Of a stretch of 64,000 nt of DNA, positions 36,301-44,188 are shown piece after piece. Position 1 is the stretch's first letter, and the number at the start of each line of letters is the position of its first letter. Both the position numbers and the translations under genes were made by a program. The notes under the pieces were generated by a model. It was given only the letters and a program-made list of their open reading frames with translations, had not been told where the DNA came from and made no database searches. The DNA is from Paenibacillus radicibacter (GTDB taxonomy: Bacteria; Bacillota; Bacilli; Paenibacillales; NBRC-103111): contig NZ_JANQBC010000011.1 of the NCBI RefSeq assembly GCF_024721995.1, forward strand, positions 1-64,000, written 5' to 3'.

Positions 36301-36391
36301 AGGACAGATCGGTGCCGGCACGGTACGTCCACCTGTTGAATGTTTCGAGAAAGCACTTGAAGCTTATGCAACTAAGCTGGGATTACAGTAA
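33389..36391 (+). CDS. Fused AllF-AllG (FdrA + DUF1116), oxamate carbamoyltransferase subunits
   Basis: About 1000 residues joining two proteins that are separate in E. coli (FdrA about 555 residues and YlbE about 419). The FdrA-like part (about 1-520) has acyl-CoA synthetase-like motifs: GNIGIVGASGTGIQEV, AIGTGGRDLSEGVG and FDVVLGYGGHDHMAS. The DUF1116/YlbE part (about 528-1000) begins near SKKPSIINVGLSKFTDAI and includes YDWRPVAGGN, GPMQGSCVGAILFEGWA and GVCLGIDARKVVETG. With AllH these form oxamate carbamoyltransferase, which transfers the carbamoyl group of oxalurate to phosphate. AGGTGG supports the ATG at 33389. No stop or frameshift interrupts the junction. Confidence 0.88.
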   Translation: MLHTIIKKNSYQDSVNLMLLTNHISAQEGVNQSSIMMGTPANKEIMGNSGLYTVELEQAGANDICIVIDLEDNTSIDDILVAVDNFLNDQSINNSQATIQNVRSWERAIKENPSANMAMISVPGQYAAAEANKALDLGLHTFIFSDNMPVEDELRLKEKAHNKGLIVMGPDCGTAILSGVPLAFANRVKSGNIGIVGASGTGIQEVSTLIDRMGCGISHAIGTGGRDLSEGVGAITMLDSIQGLASSEQTEVIVIVSKPPAKPVRDKVVRLLQGVNKPVVTLFLGEKPTEHVGNVYQAYTIEETARIAVDLAKGNSILPAYRNELEVPTTILLPEQTSIQGLYAGGTLATEAAMLIADALQLKDGIIHEEGYVLRSGGHCVVDLGDDMYTQGKPHPMIDPATRIQHIEKAAQDPTTAVILFDVVLGYGGHDHMASVLAPAIAKAIAAAKAEGRNLYFVASICGTHQDPQSFAEQKRMFEEVGVLITESNNQAVLTVLSMMNLSIEDAPKAHVPANVEATEELNTSEAMRDLLSKKPSIINVGLSKFTDAITASGATAVQYDWRPVAGGNVRMQQVLDHLNRTDDYTIDESNQAVIDKIAGGAPFLVDVVPAHTVIPELNSRTLLHAGPPIAYEDMTGPMQGSCVGAILFEGWAKDEADARRMLEQGEINFIPCHHANAVGPMGGITSGNMPVFVVENRSEGNTAYCIMNEGIGKVLRFGAFSEEVIARLTWMKDVLGPTLSKALRSTEDGLNLNVMIAKAITMGDEFHQRNIAASLIFLKEISPYIVSLDMDKELMQGVIKFLANTDQFFLNIMMASTKAVMDGSRTIESGTVVTAMCRNGKDFGIRISGMGDQWFTAPVNIPQGLFFTGYSQAEANPDIGDSAITETFGVGGMAMIAAPGVTRFVGAGGFSDALATSNEMVEICLDQNPNFTVPTWNFRGVCLGIDARKVVETGITPVINTGIAHKEPGVGQIGAGTVRPPVECFEKALEAYATKLGLQ

Positions 36392-37385
36392 TACACCGAT
36401 CTACACATCGATCTTCATGGGAGAGAACGTACACGCACAGCTGGCTACGCTTCTCTCCCAGAAGCCGGTGGGTTATATTCATAGCATTTTTGAAAATGGA
36501 ATCAATATCGCGTTTGGTAAGAAGCTCATTTTTGTTGGAACAACGAAGAATGGCATGCTGCCTTATGGCATTCATATGAGGCAAGAACAAGTTCGCAGGC
36601 TTCGCTTCTATGTCAAACAGAATCAAACTGTGATCGCTCAGTCTGCTGACTTGATTCACTTTGATCACCCTGATTATCCAATGACGATCGATCTATCTAT
36701 GGCATCGAGATTTCAATACACAATTGATTCAAGCCAATACTTGAATTATCACGATCTTATTAATGATGATGCGATGGATCACTTGCACTTCATTAAGAAA
36801 GAACGAACCGGTCTTGGAGCGACTTGGGAAGAATTTTTCCGTGATACAGATGAAATAAGGTTAGAACTTTCTATAGAAACGACAATTCGAAATAAGAATG
36901 AACTGATGCAAATATTGCTCTCTGAGGCAAACATAGATAAACAGAAATTAGATCGACTTCTTCGCTATTTCTTGGGACGCGGACAAGGGCTCACACCGTC
37001 AGGTGACGATTATATCGTTGGATTGTTAGCTGTGCATACGTTGACACAAGCCTTTCATCCTGCCTTTGTAAGTACTTTGCGTCAACTGATTGAAACGGAA
37101 GAGCTTACAACAGACGTAAGCAAATCCTATTTACTGCATGCCCTGGAAGGACGTTTCAGCGACAAAATAACGCATGTCATTCATGCGCTGACTTTGAAAG
37201 ATACACTACTTTTTCAAGCTAAATTGATCAGACTATTACAAACCGGACACAGCTCCGGCATCGATACGGCATTAGGAATTATCCATGCCCTCATCACCAT
37301 AAGGAGGAATCATCATGTCAAAACGCGTTGTAATTGCCTTGGGGGGGAACGCCATCCTACAACCTCACCAAGAAGCAACATATGA
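36366..37385 (+). CDS. AllH (DUF2877) subunit of oxamate carbamoyltransferase
   Basis: A DUF2877 protein of about 339 residues, similar to E. coli YlbF/AllH (GRGQGLTPSGDDYIVGLL, QTGHSSGIDTALG). It is the third component of the AllFGH carbamoyltransferase. The start is uncertain: ATG 36366 overlaps the AllFG gene by 26 bases and ATG 36417 would leave no overlap, but neither has a strong ribosome site. The 3' end runs 71 bases into the carbamate kinase gene in another frame, adding about 20 residues beyond the point where E. coli AllH stops. Confidence 0.8.
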   Translation: MQLSWDYSNTPIYTSIFMGENVHAQLATLLSQKPVGYIHSIFENGINIAFGKKLIFVGTTKNGMLPYGIHMRQEQVRRLRFYVKQNQTVIAQSADLIHFDHPDYPMTIDLSMASRFQYTIDSSQYLNYHDLINDDAMDHLHFIKKERTGLGATWEEFFRDTDEIRLELSIETTIRNKNELMQILLSEANIDKQKLDRLLRYFLGRGQGLTPSGDDYIVGLLAVHTLTQAFHPAFVSTLRQLIETEELTTDVSKSYLLHALEGRFSDKITHVIHALTLKDTLLFQAKLIRLLQTGHSSGIDTALGIIHALITIRRNHHVKTRCNCLGGERHPTTSPRSNI

Positions 37386-38250
37386 GAATCAACTAGAAAA
37401 CGTACGTAAAAGCAGCGAGATCATTGCTGATATTGTTGAACAAGGTTATGAGGTTGTCGTTACACACGGTAACGGCCCGCAAGTCGGACTCATCTTGCGT
37501 CAAAATGAAGAAGCGATGGATGTCGTTCCTCCATTCCCTCTTGATGTATGTAACGCGAAATCACAAGGGATGATCGGCTACATGCTGGATCAATGCTTGA
37601 AGAATGAGATTCATAAGCGTGGACTGAAACAAGATGTGGTGAGTATATTAACACAGACACAAGTGTCTGCTGATGATGAGGCATTCAATCACCCAACAAA
37701 ACCAATTGGAACGTTCTATAGCGAGGAAGAAGCGAAGCAGATGATGGAAGAGAAAGACTGGAATATGATTGAAGATGCGGGTCGAGGCTGGAGACGTGTC
37801 GTACCTTCTCCACAACCACAATCGATTATGGAATCCGAATCCATTATGAAACTAGTCGCTAGTGGCTCTCTCGTTATCGCATCAGGTGGTGGCGGAATTC
37901 CAGTTGTTGCAGCTGAAGATGGCACGATATCTGGTGTAGAGGCTGTCGTGGATAAAGATCGCAGTGGACTTAAACTTGCACAAGAAGCTAATGCAGACAT
38001 CTTCATGATGGTTACTGATGTGAACACTGTGTTTATCAACTATGGTACACCAGACCAGAAAGCACTGCGTCACATTACAGTTGATGAAGCGAATCAGTAC
38101 ATGCATGATGGACACTTCTCTTCTGGTAGTATGGGACCAAAGATGGAAGCTGCTCTTTCATTTGCTAAGCTTGGTAAGCACTCCATCATTTGTTCTTTAA
38201 AAGAAGCTGCAATCGCGCTTCAAGGAGATAGTGGTACACATATTTCATAA
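37315..38250 (+). CDS. allK: Carbamate kinase (AllK/ArcC type)
   Basis: A 311-residue amino-acid kinase family enzyme: VVIALGGNAI at the N-terminus, THGNGPQVG, RRVVPSPQPQSI, ASGGGGIPVV, DKDRSGLKLA and the C-terminal FSSGSMGPKMEAALSF. It uses carbamoyl phosphate from AllFGH to phosphorylate ADP, giving ATP, ammonia and CO2, the energy-yielding end of allantoate use. AGGAGG lies six bases upstream of the ATG. It is the last gene of the operon, before a strong terminator. Arginine deiminase genes are absent nearby, which favours the ureide role over ArcC. Confidence 0.93.
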   Translation: MSKRVVIALGGNAILQPHQEATYENQLENVRKSSEIIADIVEQGYEVVVTHGNGPQVGLILRQNEEAMDVVPPFPLDVCNAKSQGMIGYMLDQCLKNEIHKRGLKQDVVSILTQTQVSADDEAFNHPTKPIGTFYSEEEAKQMMEEKDWNMIEDAGRGWRRVVPSPQPQSIMESESIMKLVASGSLVIASGGGGIPVVAAEDGTISGVEAVVDKDRSGLKLAQEANADIFMMVTDVNTVFINYGTPDQKALRHITVDEANQYMHDGHFSSGSMGPKMEAALSFAKLGKHSIICSLKEAAIALQGDSGTHIS

Positions 38251-38251
38251 T

Positions 38252-38279
38252 GAAAGAGGGCGAAAGCCCTCTTTTTTCA
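38252..38279 (+). terminator. Terminator of the allantoate operon
   Basis: AAAGAGGGC-GAAA-GCCCUCUUUUUU: a perfect 9-bp stem with a GAAA tetraloop and a U-run, three bases after the carbamate kinase stop. Confidence 0.95.
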
Positions 38280-38291
38280 ATACCACTAATC

Positions 38292-39281
38292 TTATAAATT
38301 TACTTGTTGTCCGATCCCAACTTGCATCGCACGATCATACAACAACTTCGCAACAACGACATCCATGACAGCTAAGCCTACAGATTTAAACACGGTAATC
38401 TCATCCTCATTATCGCGCCCTTGTTGAAGTCCGTTTACGATTTCTCCGAGTTCAGCGTGAATATGTTCCGCTGAGAAGACACCTTGCGCAATAGGAATAA
38501 GTAGATCCCCTGTTTCATCTAGAGCAGATTCGATAGATTCAACAACTACTTTACTTGCCTGCGCGATCAGAGCACTTGGTAACTCTTGCATCTGAGGGCG
38601 GAAGGAACCAATTGCATTCACATGCAAGCCTGGCGAAATCGCTCCAGCGGAGAAGACCGGTTCACTTGAATTCGTTGCCGTCAGTACAATATCTGAGCCT
38701 TGCACGGCTTGATCTGCTTCTTCTACAACGATGATTCTTAAGTGTTCACTTCCCGCTTCCTCTCGCAATTCTGCTGCAAGCGCATGCGCTTTATCTAAAC
38801 TCCGATTATAGAGTCTAACTTCTTCAATCTTTCGCACACAACGTACAGCTTCGATCATTCCCTTGGACTGAGCCCCTGTTCCAATCACACCAAGAACCTT
38901 CGCATTCTCACGTGCAAGCAGCTTGGTCGCAAGACCCGATGCTGCTCCAGTACGAATGACTGTTAAATAAGAAGCCTCCAATATTGCCAACGGTTCACCT
39001 GTTGTCATATCGGATAAGATCATCAAGCCATAAATCGTCTTTTTGCCAATGCGCTTATTATCTGGGAACACCGATACGAACTTAACTCCTAGGCTGTCTG
39101 CACCTGCAACAAGGGATGGCATGAAGAGTGCGGTTCCATGATGCTCATCCACAGGAATCGACATTCGAATCGGAGCAATCGCACGTCCACTTGAATACTC
39201 AGCTAGGGCAATACTTACGGCTTCAATCACTTCGTCCATTTGGACCAGCTTCGCTTGATCTTGAGCAGTTAATACTAGCAT
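38292..39281 (-). CDS. Ornithine cyclodeaminase/mu-crystallin family (probable pyrroline-2-carboxylate reductase)
   Basis: A 329-residue enzyme of the OCD/mu-crystallin family. It has the substrate-side PIRMSIPVDEHHGTALFMPS, and a Rossmann domain GVIGTGAQSKGMIEAV with RLYNRS after beta-2. Members next to proline racemase-family genes act as delta1-pyrroline-2-carboxylate reductases (LhpI) in trans-3-hydroxyproline or D-proline metabolism. The ATG at 39281 has AGGTGA upstream and is preferred to a GTG at 39290. It follows the second epimerase gene by about 28 bases in the same sigma-54 operon. True ornithine cyclodeaminase activity is not excluded. Confidence 0.8.
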   Translation of the reverse strand: MLVLTAQDQAKLVQMDEVIEAVSIALAEYSSGRAIAPIRMSIPVDEHHGTALFMPSLVAGADSLGVKFVSVFPDNKRIGKKTIYGLMILSDMTTGEPLAILEASYLTVIRTGAASGLATKLLARENAKVLGVIGTGAQSKGMIEAVRCVRKIEEVRLYNRSLDKAHALAAELREEAGSEHLRIIVVEEADQAVQGSDIVLTATNSSEPVFSAGAISPGLHVNAIGSFRPQMQELPSALIAQASKVVVESIESALDETGDLLIPIAQGVFSAEHIHAELGEIVNGLQQGRDNEDEITVFKSVGLAVMDVVVAKLLYDRAMQVGIGQQVNL

Positions 39282-39309
39282 GTGGTTCACCTCATTAATT
39301 ATTGGAACG

Positions 39310-40314
39310 TTAGCTTAGCAGGAAGCCTTTAGCCAGTGGATCTGTTGGGTCGACAACGAATTGATGCATGCCTGTAATGAATGCATTGCCTTCAACTCGT
39401 GGCACAATTGCTGCATACCCCGCTACTTCCGTCTTCTCCATCACTTGACTAATGAATTGACTATCTACAATACCCTCATGAACGAACAATTCTCCATTCG
39501 TATACTCTCCGCGTGCATGAAGTGCTGCAATTCTCGCGCAAGTCCCTGTACCACAAGGCGAACGGTCAATCTGTTCTTCTGCAAAAACCGTGACATTACG
39601 TAAATGTGAAGATGCTAGCTTAGGCTCATCGGATATGATCACCCCGTAAATCCCTTGTAGTTCTGCTTCTAATGGATGCTGGACAACCATTTTACTCTCG
39701 ATATCATGTTTAATAGCACTACCCAGCTTCTGCATCTGTGCCAAATGTTCGATGTCTACTTTTACATCCAAATCCTTGGCATGCACAATGGCATAGAAAG
39801 CCCCGCCGAACGCGATATCCACAAGAATTTCGCGATCTTCAAGCTTCACTACAACATCGGATGCGAAGACGAACGAAGGAACATTTTCAAAAGAGACGGA
39901 TTTCACTTCGTTACCCTCAATCTTCGCCTCAGCAATGATCTTGCCAGCTGGGCTGTCAATAATGATCGTCGGATTGTTTCCCTCTACTTGTAAAAAGCCA
40001 GTCTCGATTACCGCGGTCACAACGGCAATAATGCCATGTCCGCACATTGAACTGTACCCTTCGTTATGCATGAACAGTACGCCAAAGTCAGCATCGTCAC
40101 TAACAGGTGGCGTAATCACACACCCATACATCCCATGATGACCGCGCGGTTCGTACATCAATACTTGGCGAATATAGTCCAGATTCTCACGGAAATAAGC
40201 ACGTTTCTCTAGTATCGTATTCCCTCTAAGCGGCGGTATACCACCTGTAATAATACGTAATGGCTCCCCACCCGTATGGGCATCAATCGTCGTAAACAAC
40301 TGTTTCACTTGCAT
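39310..40314 (-). CDS. Second proline racemase-family epimerase
   Basis: A 334-residue paralogue of the enzyme at 21335-22357. The catalytic pair is again two cysteines: Cys91 in [11 protein letters not shown] and Cys254 in [12 protein letters not shown]. That supports epimerase/racemase rather than trans-3-hydroxyproline dehydratase. The start is ATG 40314 because GGGAGG lies seven bases upstream. It is co-transcribed with the OCD-family reductase from a sigma-54 promoter about 70 bases upstream. The two paralogues probably divide substrates such as 4-hydroxyproline, 3-hydroxyproline and proline; which does which cannot be read from sequence. Confidence 0.85.
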   Translation of the reverse strand: MQVKQLFTTIDAHTGGEPLRIITGGIPPLRGNTILEKRAYFRENLDYIRQVLMYEPRGHHGMYGCVITPPVSDDADFGVLFMHNEGYSSMCGHGIIAVVTAVIETGFLQVEGNNPTIIIDSPAGKIIAEAKIEGNEVKSVSFENVPSFVFASDVVVKLEDREILVDIAFGGAFYAIVHAKDLDVKVDIEHLAQMQKLGSAIKHDIESKMVVQHPLEAELQGIYGVIISDEPKLASSHLRNVTVFAEEQIDRSPCGTGTCARIAALHARGEYTNGELFVHEGIVDSQFISQVMEKTEVAGYAAIVPRVEGNAFITGMHQFVVDPTDPLAKGFLLS

Positions 40315-40395
40315 GATGTAACCTCCCTGAATATCATCTCTCATTATTTTCCATATATATTCTCATTCACCTTCATAAGCCGGCAACGATATTCA

Positions 40396-40412
40396 AGCAA
40401 TTTATATGCCAC
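40396..40412 (-). promoter_or_regulatory. Sigma-54 promoter for epimerase 2-reductase operon
   Basis: On the minus strand TGGCATATAAATTGCT: GG and GC ten bases apart, with TGGCA and TTGCT as in the consensus. Its predicted transcript has a 5' leader of about 70 bases. It faces away from the pepP promoter at 40541, so the two share one intergenic control region. Confidence 0.87.
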
Positions 40413-40431
40413 ACACAGATACATTCATCAT

Positions 40432-40466
40432 TAAGACAACTGTCTAAACGTTTTTACAACTTAGAC
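40432..40466. promoter_or_regulatory. Candidate enhancer (UAS) between divergent sigma-54 promoters
   Basis: GTCTAA (40442-40447) and TTAGAC (40461-40466) form an inverted repeat, and AGAC/GTCT (40434-40445) a shorter one, midway between two outward sigma-54 promoters. GACAC/GTGTC motifs recur between the oppB and ferredoxin promoters (53355-53519), hinting at a shared activator-binding sequence. Low confidence. Confidence 0.35.
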
Positions 40467-40540
40467 CAGAACTGTATAACTAATTAACAGATCGCACTAC
40501 ACAGTCGCGTTACTTAGCCAAAGCCGCGCATGTAAGAAGA

Positions 40541-40557
40541 TGGCATTTATTTTGCAT
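40541..40557 (+). promoter_or_regulatory. Sigma-54 promoter for pepP (and oppA)
   Basis: TGGCATTTATTTTGCAT has TGGCA and TTGCA with GG and GC ten bases apart. It lies about 47 bases before the aminopeptidase start. No separate sigma-54 site was found before oppA, so this promoter may drive both genes. Confidence 0.88.
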
Positions 40558-40603
40558 AGAAGAAATTAACAAATGATTTACATACTCATGAGGAGGTTGA
40601 CAC

Positions 40604-41662
40604 ATGCAAGCACGCATTGAAGCATTACGCGAACAATTACGAACTGAGCAGTTAGATGGACTACTCGTTACAGGCGCTTCTAATCGGAGGTACTTGACAG
40701 GTTTTACAGGTACTGCTGGTGTTGCTCTGGTCACACTCGAGAAAGCTATCCTGATTACTGACTTCAGATACACGGATCAAGCGAGAAATCAAGCATCAGC
40801 ATTTGAGGTCATTCAATTCGATGTATCTTTTGTGGAACAGATCGCGATCGAATGCGAGAAGCTTGGGGTTAAGAAGCTTGCTTTTGAACAGGATCACATG
40901 ACATTCACGAACTTCACTGCATACAAGGACAAAGTCCAAGCTGAACTCATTCCTGTATCCGGTTACATTGAGAATATTCGCATGGTGAAGTCAGCTGAGG
41001 AGATTCAAATTATTCGTAAGGCTGTTGAGATTGCTGATGCTACGTTCTCCCACATCTTAAATTTCATTAAACCAGGTCTAACTGAAAAAGATGTAGCCAA
41101 TGAGATGGAAATGTTCATGCGTGCGTCAGGGGCAGATTGCTCATCATTCGATACAATTGTGGCTTCCGGTCACCGTGGAGCATTGCCACATGGTGTAGCT
41201 ACAACGAAGGTCATTGAGCAAGGCGATATGGTGACGCTGGACTTCGGCGCTTTATACCGTGGATACCGTTCAGATATGACGCGTACGGTCGCAGTGGGTC
41301 ATCCACTCGCGCAGCTTAAAGAAGTATATGAGATTGTACTTGAAGCAGAATTACAGACGATTGCCATGTTAAAGCCCGGTGTTGCATGTAAAGATGTTGA
41401 CTTATTCGCTCACGGTTATGTCGAGCAGAATGGATATGGATTTGGTCACGGAACGGGGCATTCACTTGGGGTGGATCTTCACGAACAACCTTTCTTCTCC
41501 ACGAAATCCGAGAACGAACTTGTGGAGGGCATGATCATGACTGTCGAGCCGGGCATCTATATCCCATGCGTCGGCGGCGTACGCATTGAGGACGACGTCC
41601 TCATCACCGCAACAGGCTGCGAGGTACTCACCCGCTCGCCGAAGGAACTTATTTTGTTGTAA
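40604..41662 (+). CDS. Xaa-Pro aminopeptidase/dipeptidase (M24B)
   Basis: A 352-residue M24-family metallopeptidase that cleaves bonds next to proline. The metal ligands lie in LDFGALYRGYRSDMTRT (two Asp), FGHGTGHSLGVDLHE (His), TVEPGIYIP (Glu) and VRIEDDV (Glu); the N-terminal creatinase-like domain begins QARIEALREQL. AGGAGG precedes the start. Its sigma-54 promoter and oligopeptide-transporter neighbours suggest it processes imported X-Pro or X-Hyp peptides such as collagen fragments. Confidence 0.92.
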   Translation: MQARIEALREQLRTEQLDGLLVTGASNRRYLTGFTGTAGVALVTLEKAILITDFRYTDQARNQASAFEVIQFDVSFVEQIAIECEKLGVKKLAFEQDHMTFTNFTAYKDKVQAELIPVSGYIENIRMVKSAEEIQIIRKAVEIADATFSHILNFIKPGLTEKDVANEMEMFMRASGADCSSFDTIVASGHRGALPHGVATTKVIEQGDMVTLDFGALYRGYRSDMTRTVAVGHPLAQLKEVYEIVLEAELQTIAMLKPGVACKDVDLFAHGYVEQNGYGFGHGTGHSLGVDLHEQPFFSTKSENELVEGMIMTVEPGIYIPCVGGVRIEDDVLITATGCEVLTRSPKELILL

Positions 41663-41700
41663 CTGACCATTGTATTTATCTTTGCAATTATTAAATAACT

Positions 41701-41865
41701 AATGATGCTCACAAAGTCGAGCGTAGAAAAGAAGAACCAACTGGAGGAGCGTAGCGTTCGCCTTTGAAATCGTGAAGATACCATTAAATAAATTCAAAAT
41801 TTCACGATTGAGACAGCGACCGGAAGTGGTTCTTTTTTTCGAAGCACCCTGACTTTGGGAGCATC
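41701..41865 (+). repeat. Structured intergenic repeat element, copy 2
   Basis: The same core as the other copies (GGAGGAGCGTAGCGTTCGCC then TTTGAAATCG; CGATTGAGACAGCGACCGGA). Inner stem ATCGTGAA/TTCACGAT, middle stem AGAACC-ACT/AGTGGTTCT and an outer stem GATGCTC-CAAAGTC/GACTTTG-GAGCATC. The outer arms differ in sequence from every other copy but remain complementary. It lies between pepP and oppA on the coding strand. Confidence 0.87.
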
Positions 41866-41897
41866 AATCACTCCCGCCGAAAGGAGGCGATGCTCCC
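41857..41897 (+). terminator. Hairpin alternative to copy 2 outer stem, before oppA
   Basis: GGGAGCAUC (41857-41865) pairs with GAUGCUCCC (41889-41897), followed by AUUUUCC. The left arm is also the right outer arm of repeat copy 2 (partner GAUGCUC at 41704-41710). The two folds are therefore mutually exclusive, like an antiterminator and terminator. The U-run is short, so strength as a terminator is doubtful. Confidence 0.5.
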
Positions 41898-41983
41898 ATT
41901 TTCCTATCGCAGCTTGGGGCTACATACAGATGTTGTTAACCATAAAGCAAGTCAAATCAATGGAAAGTTAAGGTGAACCGACA

Positions 41984-43672
41984 ATGAAAAAAAGAGGGTC
42001 ATTAAGCATTTCTCTCCTCCTTGCATTCAGCTTAGTGTTTACAGCGTGCAGTGGAGGAGCAAAGACAGCAACAAGCTCGAACGAACCGAGTCCAACTCCA
42101 GGCGCAGCAACTACGGCACCTAAAGAACCGTCTACTGAACCACAAATTCTTAACCTTTCTGCTGGGCAAGATATTGTTACATTGAACACACTCGGTAACG
42201 TCGATAATCCAGCAACCGTTGTACAGAACAACTTACTTGAGGGTTTATATCGTCTTGATCCGAAAAACTTACCTACTCCTGGTATTGCAAAGTCCCATGA
42301 TGTGAGTGCAGATGGTAAGACTTATACGTTCCACCTTCGCGATGCGAAATATAGCAATGGTGATTCGATCGTTGCAGGTGATTTTGAATATGCATGGAAA
42401 AAAGCGCTTGATCCAGCTGCTACATCACCAAACTACATATTCTTACTCGATGTAAAGAATGCAGTAGATATTAAAGACAAGAAGAAAGCTCCTTCTGAGC
42501 TTGGTATTAAAGCGATCGACGACAAGACACTCCAAGTTGAACTAGCTAACGCAACACCGTACTTCCTCAGCTTAATCACACACCCACTCTTCTACCCAAT
42601 GAACAAAAAATTCGTTGAAGCTCAAGGTACAGCGTACGCACAAGAAGCCAATACGATGATCTACAGCGGTCCATTCGTCTTGGATTCTTGGAAACACGAT
42701 GATGGCTACGTATTCAAGAAAAATCCAAACTACTGGGATGCTGCGAACGTCAAGCTTGAACAAATTAATTTCAAAATCGTAAAAGACAACCAAACTGCAA
42801 TTAACCTGTACGAAGCGGGTCAGATCGATATTTCCGGTCTAACATCCGAATTCACAGAGCAATACAAAACGAGCAAAGAGTACCAAACTTATTCTGATCC
42901 AACAATTACATTCCTAAAAGTTAACCAAAAGAATAAATACTTAAACAACGTTAATATCCGTAAAGCACTAAGGTCTAGCGTAAATAAAGAAGAGCTTACA
43001 GGCATCATCTTAAACAACGGTTCCACACCTGCTAACTACCTGGTTGCTAAAGACTTCTCGTTCGGTCCAGACGGTAAAGATTTCCGTGATAAATACGGCG
43101 ATTTCCAAAAAGAAGGCGTTGCCGAAGCAAAGAAATATTGGGAGCAAGGTCTTAAAGAACTTGGTGAGTCTGCAATTAAGCTTGAGTTCTTGAACTATGA
43201 AGGAGAAGTTTCCAAGACGATTGGACAATACTTGAAGAATCAGTGGGAGAAGAACCTTCCGGGCTTAACGATTACAATCAACGTTCAACCACAAAAACAA
43301 AAATTAGCACTTGAGAAGAAGCTTCAATATGACATTAACAACTCCGGTTGGGGTCCAGACTATCAAGATCCAACGACTTACTTAGACATTTTCCTTTCCG
43401 ACAATTCCTACAATGCATCGGATTACAAAAGTGCGAAGTACGATGACTTGATGAAAAAAGCAAAAGAAAATTCTACAAACTTGCCTGAACGTTGGAAACT
43501 GCTGCAAGATGCTGAGAAAGTGTTAATCGAAGAAGATGCTGCAGTACTTCCACTTTACCAAAGTGGTGTAGCGAAGCTGACGAAATCTTATGTGAAGAAT
43601 GTAATCAATCACCCATTCGGCGTATACACAAGCTACAAATGGGCTTCTATTGAAGGTAAGAAAGCGAAGTAA
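41984..43672 (+). CDS. oppA: Oligopeptide-binding lipoprotein
   Basis: A 562-residue solute-binding protein of the SBP_bac_5 family. It starts with a lipoprotein signal (lipobox VFTAC, Cys about 22) and a Thr/Pro/Ala-rich tether. The body has the family landmarks (LLEGLYRLDPKNLPTPGIA, YTFHLRDAKYSNGD, WGPDYQDPTTYLDIFLSDN). It presents peptides to an OppBC-type permease; the OppBC/DF genes lie about 5.5 kb further on, on the opposite strand. Placement beside aminopeptidase P and the hydroxyproline genes suggests Pro/Hyp-containing peptides, by inference. Confidence 0.92.
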   Translation: MKKRGSLSISLLLAFSLVFTACSGGAKTATSSNEPSPTPGAATTAPKEPSTEPQILNLSAGQDIVTLNTLGNVDNPATVVQNNLLEGLYRLDPKNLPTPGIAKSHDVSADGKTYTFHLRDAKYSNGDSIVAGDFEYAWKKALDPAATSPNYIFLLDVKNAVDIKDKKKAPSELGIKAIDDKTLQVELANATPYFLSLITHPLFYPMNKKFVEAQGTAYAQEANTMIYSGPFVLDSWKHDDGYVFKKNPNYWDAANVKLEQINFKIVKDNQTAINLYEAGQIDISGLTSEFTEQYKTSKEYQTYSDPTITFLKVNQKNKYLNNVNIRKALRSSVNKEELTGIILNNGSTPANYLVAKDFSFGPDGKDFRDKYGDFQKEGVAEAKKYWEQGLKELGESAIKLEFLNYEGEVSKTIGQYLKNQWEKNLPGLTITINVQPQKQKLALEKKLQYDINNSGWGPDYQDPTTYLDIFLSDNSYNASDYKSAKYDDLMKKAKENSTNLPERWKLLQDAEKVLIEEDAAVLPLYQSGVAKLTKSYVKNVINHPFGVYTSYKWASIEGKKAK

Positions 43673-43682
43673 TCACGCGAAC

Positions 43683-43714
43683 AAGGGAGAGGATGAGTCC
43701 TCTCCCTTTATCTA
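43683..43714 (+). terminator. Terminator after oppA
   Basis: GGGAGAGGA-UGAG-UCCUCUCCC followed by UUUAU; a perfect 9-bp stem shortly after the oppA stop. Confidence 0.88.
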
Positions 43715-43732
43715 TTGCTGTTAACCATCAAT

Positions 43733-44188
43733 TTACTGACGTAACAATCGAATCATTTCCTCCATCTTTCCTACGTGCAGAGTTTCATGAAGGATTGTAA
43801 ATCCAGCACACTCTCCATATCGAAAAAATCCGAAGAAGGGTTTAGTTAGTATCTCCTCAAACTTTTCAGGTGGTATAGCAAGAAGCCTTGTTTGTTGATC
43901 GTATAGAAGTGTAATGAGATCATTTAAGCTAGGAGGTTGTTCAGTCCAATTAGCCGGACTCGTTCCGGATTCAAACCATTTAGTGAAGTTTGATGGAAGC
44001 AATGTAGTATCACCCGGATATTGAAACAACATCCTTTCCGTTACAGTTAGAATATGCCCAACTTGCCATTGTATCGTATTGTTGAATACATCTAGCTGAA
44101 TTACCGAAAGCTCATTCGGACATGACTCAGCCACTTCAATGCACCAATCCCGCGCCATCTTCATTTGAAACAGTAGTAAATGATCCAT
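43733..44188 (-). CDS. DinB-like protein
   Basis: A 151-residue four-helix DinB/YfiT-type protein. The metal-binding histidines are in WQVGHIL (helix 2) and HETLHVGKM (C-terminal helix), the usual pattern for this superfamily, which includes thiol-transferase-related and damage-induced proteins. CAGGAGGG lies six bases before the ATG. No functional link to the surrounding nitrogen genes is evident. Confidence 0.8.
   Translation of the reverse strand: MDHLLLFQMKMARDWCIEVAESCPNELSVIQLDVFNNTIQWQVGHILTVTERMLFQYPGDTTLLPSNFTKWFESGTSPANWTEQPPSLNDLITLLYDQQTRLLAIPPEKFEEILTKPFFGFFRYGECAGFTILHETLHVGKMEEMIRLLRQ

Noticed and set aside
39310-40314. Trans-3-hydroxyproline dehydratase
   Set aside because: Both catalytic positions are Cys (91 and 254), whereas the dehydratases replace one with Ser or Thr.
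41701-41897. T-box or amino-acid riboswitch before oppA
   Set aside because: No T-box antiterminator sequence (TGGNACCGCG type) and the same core occurs at unrelated sites in the window, so it is treated as a repeat element.
41880-41975. Separate sigma-54 promoter for oppA
   Set aside because: No GG-N10-GC sequence with a TGGC half-site was found; oppA probably depends on the pepP promoter or an unrecognised sigma-A site.
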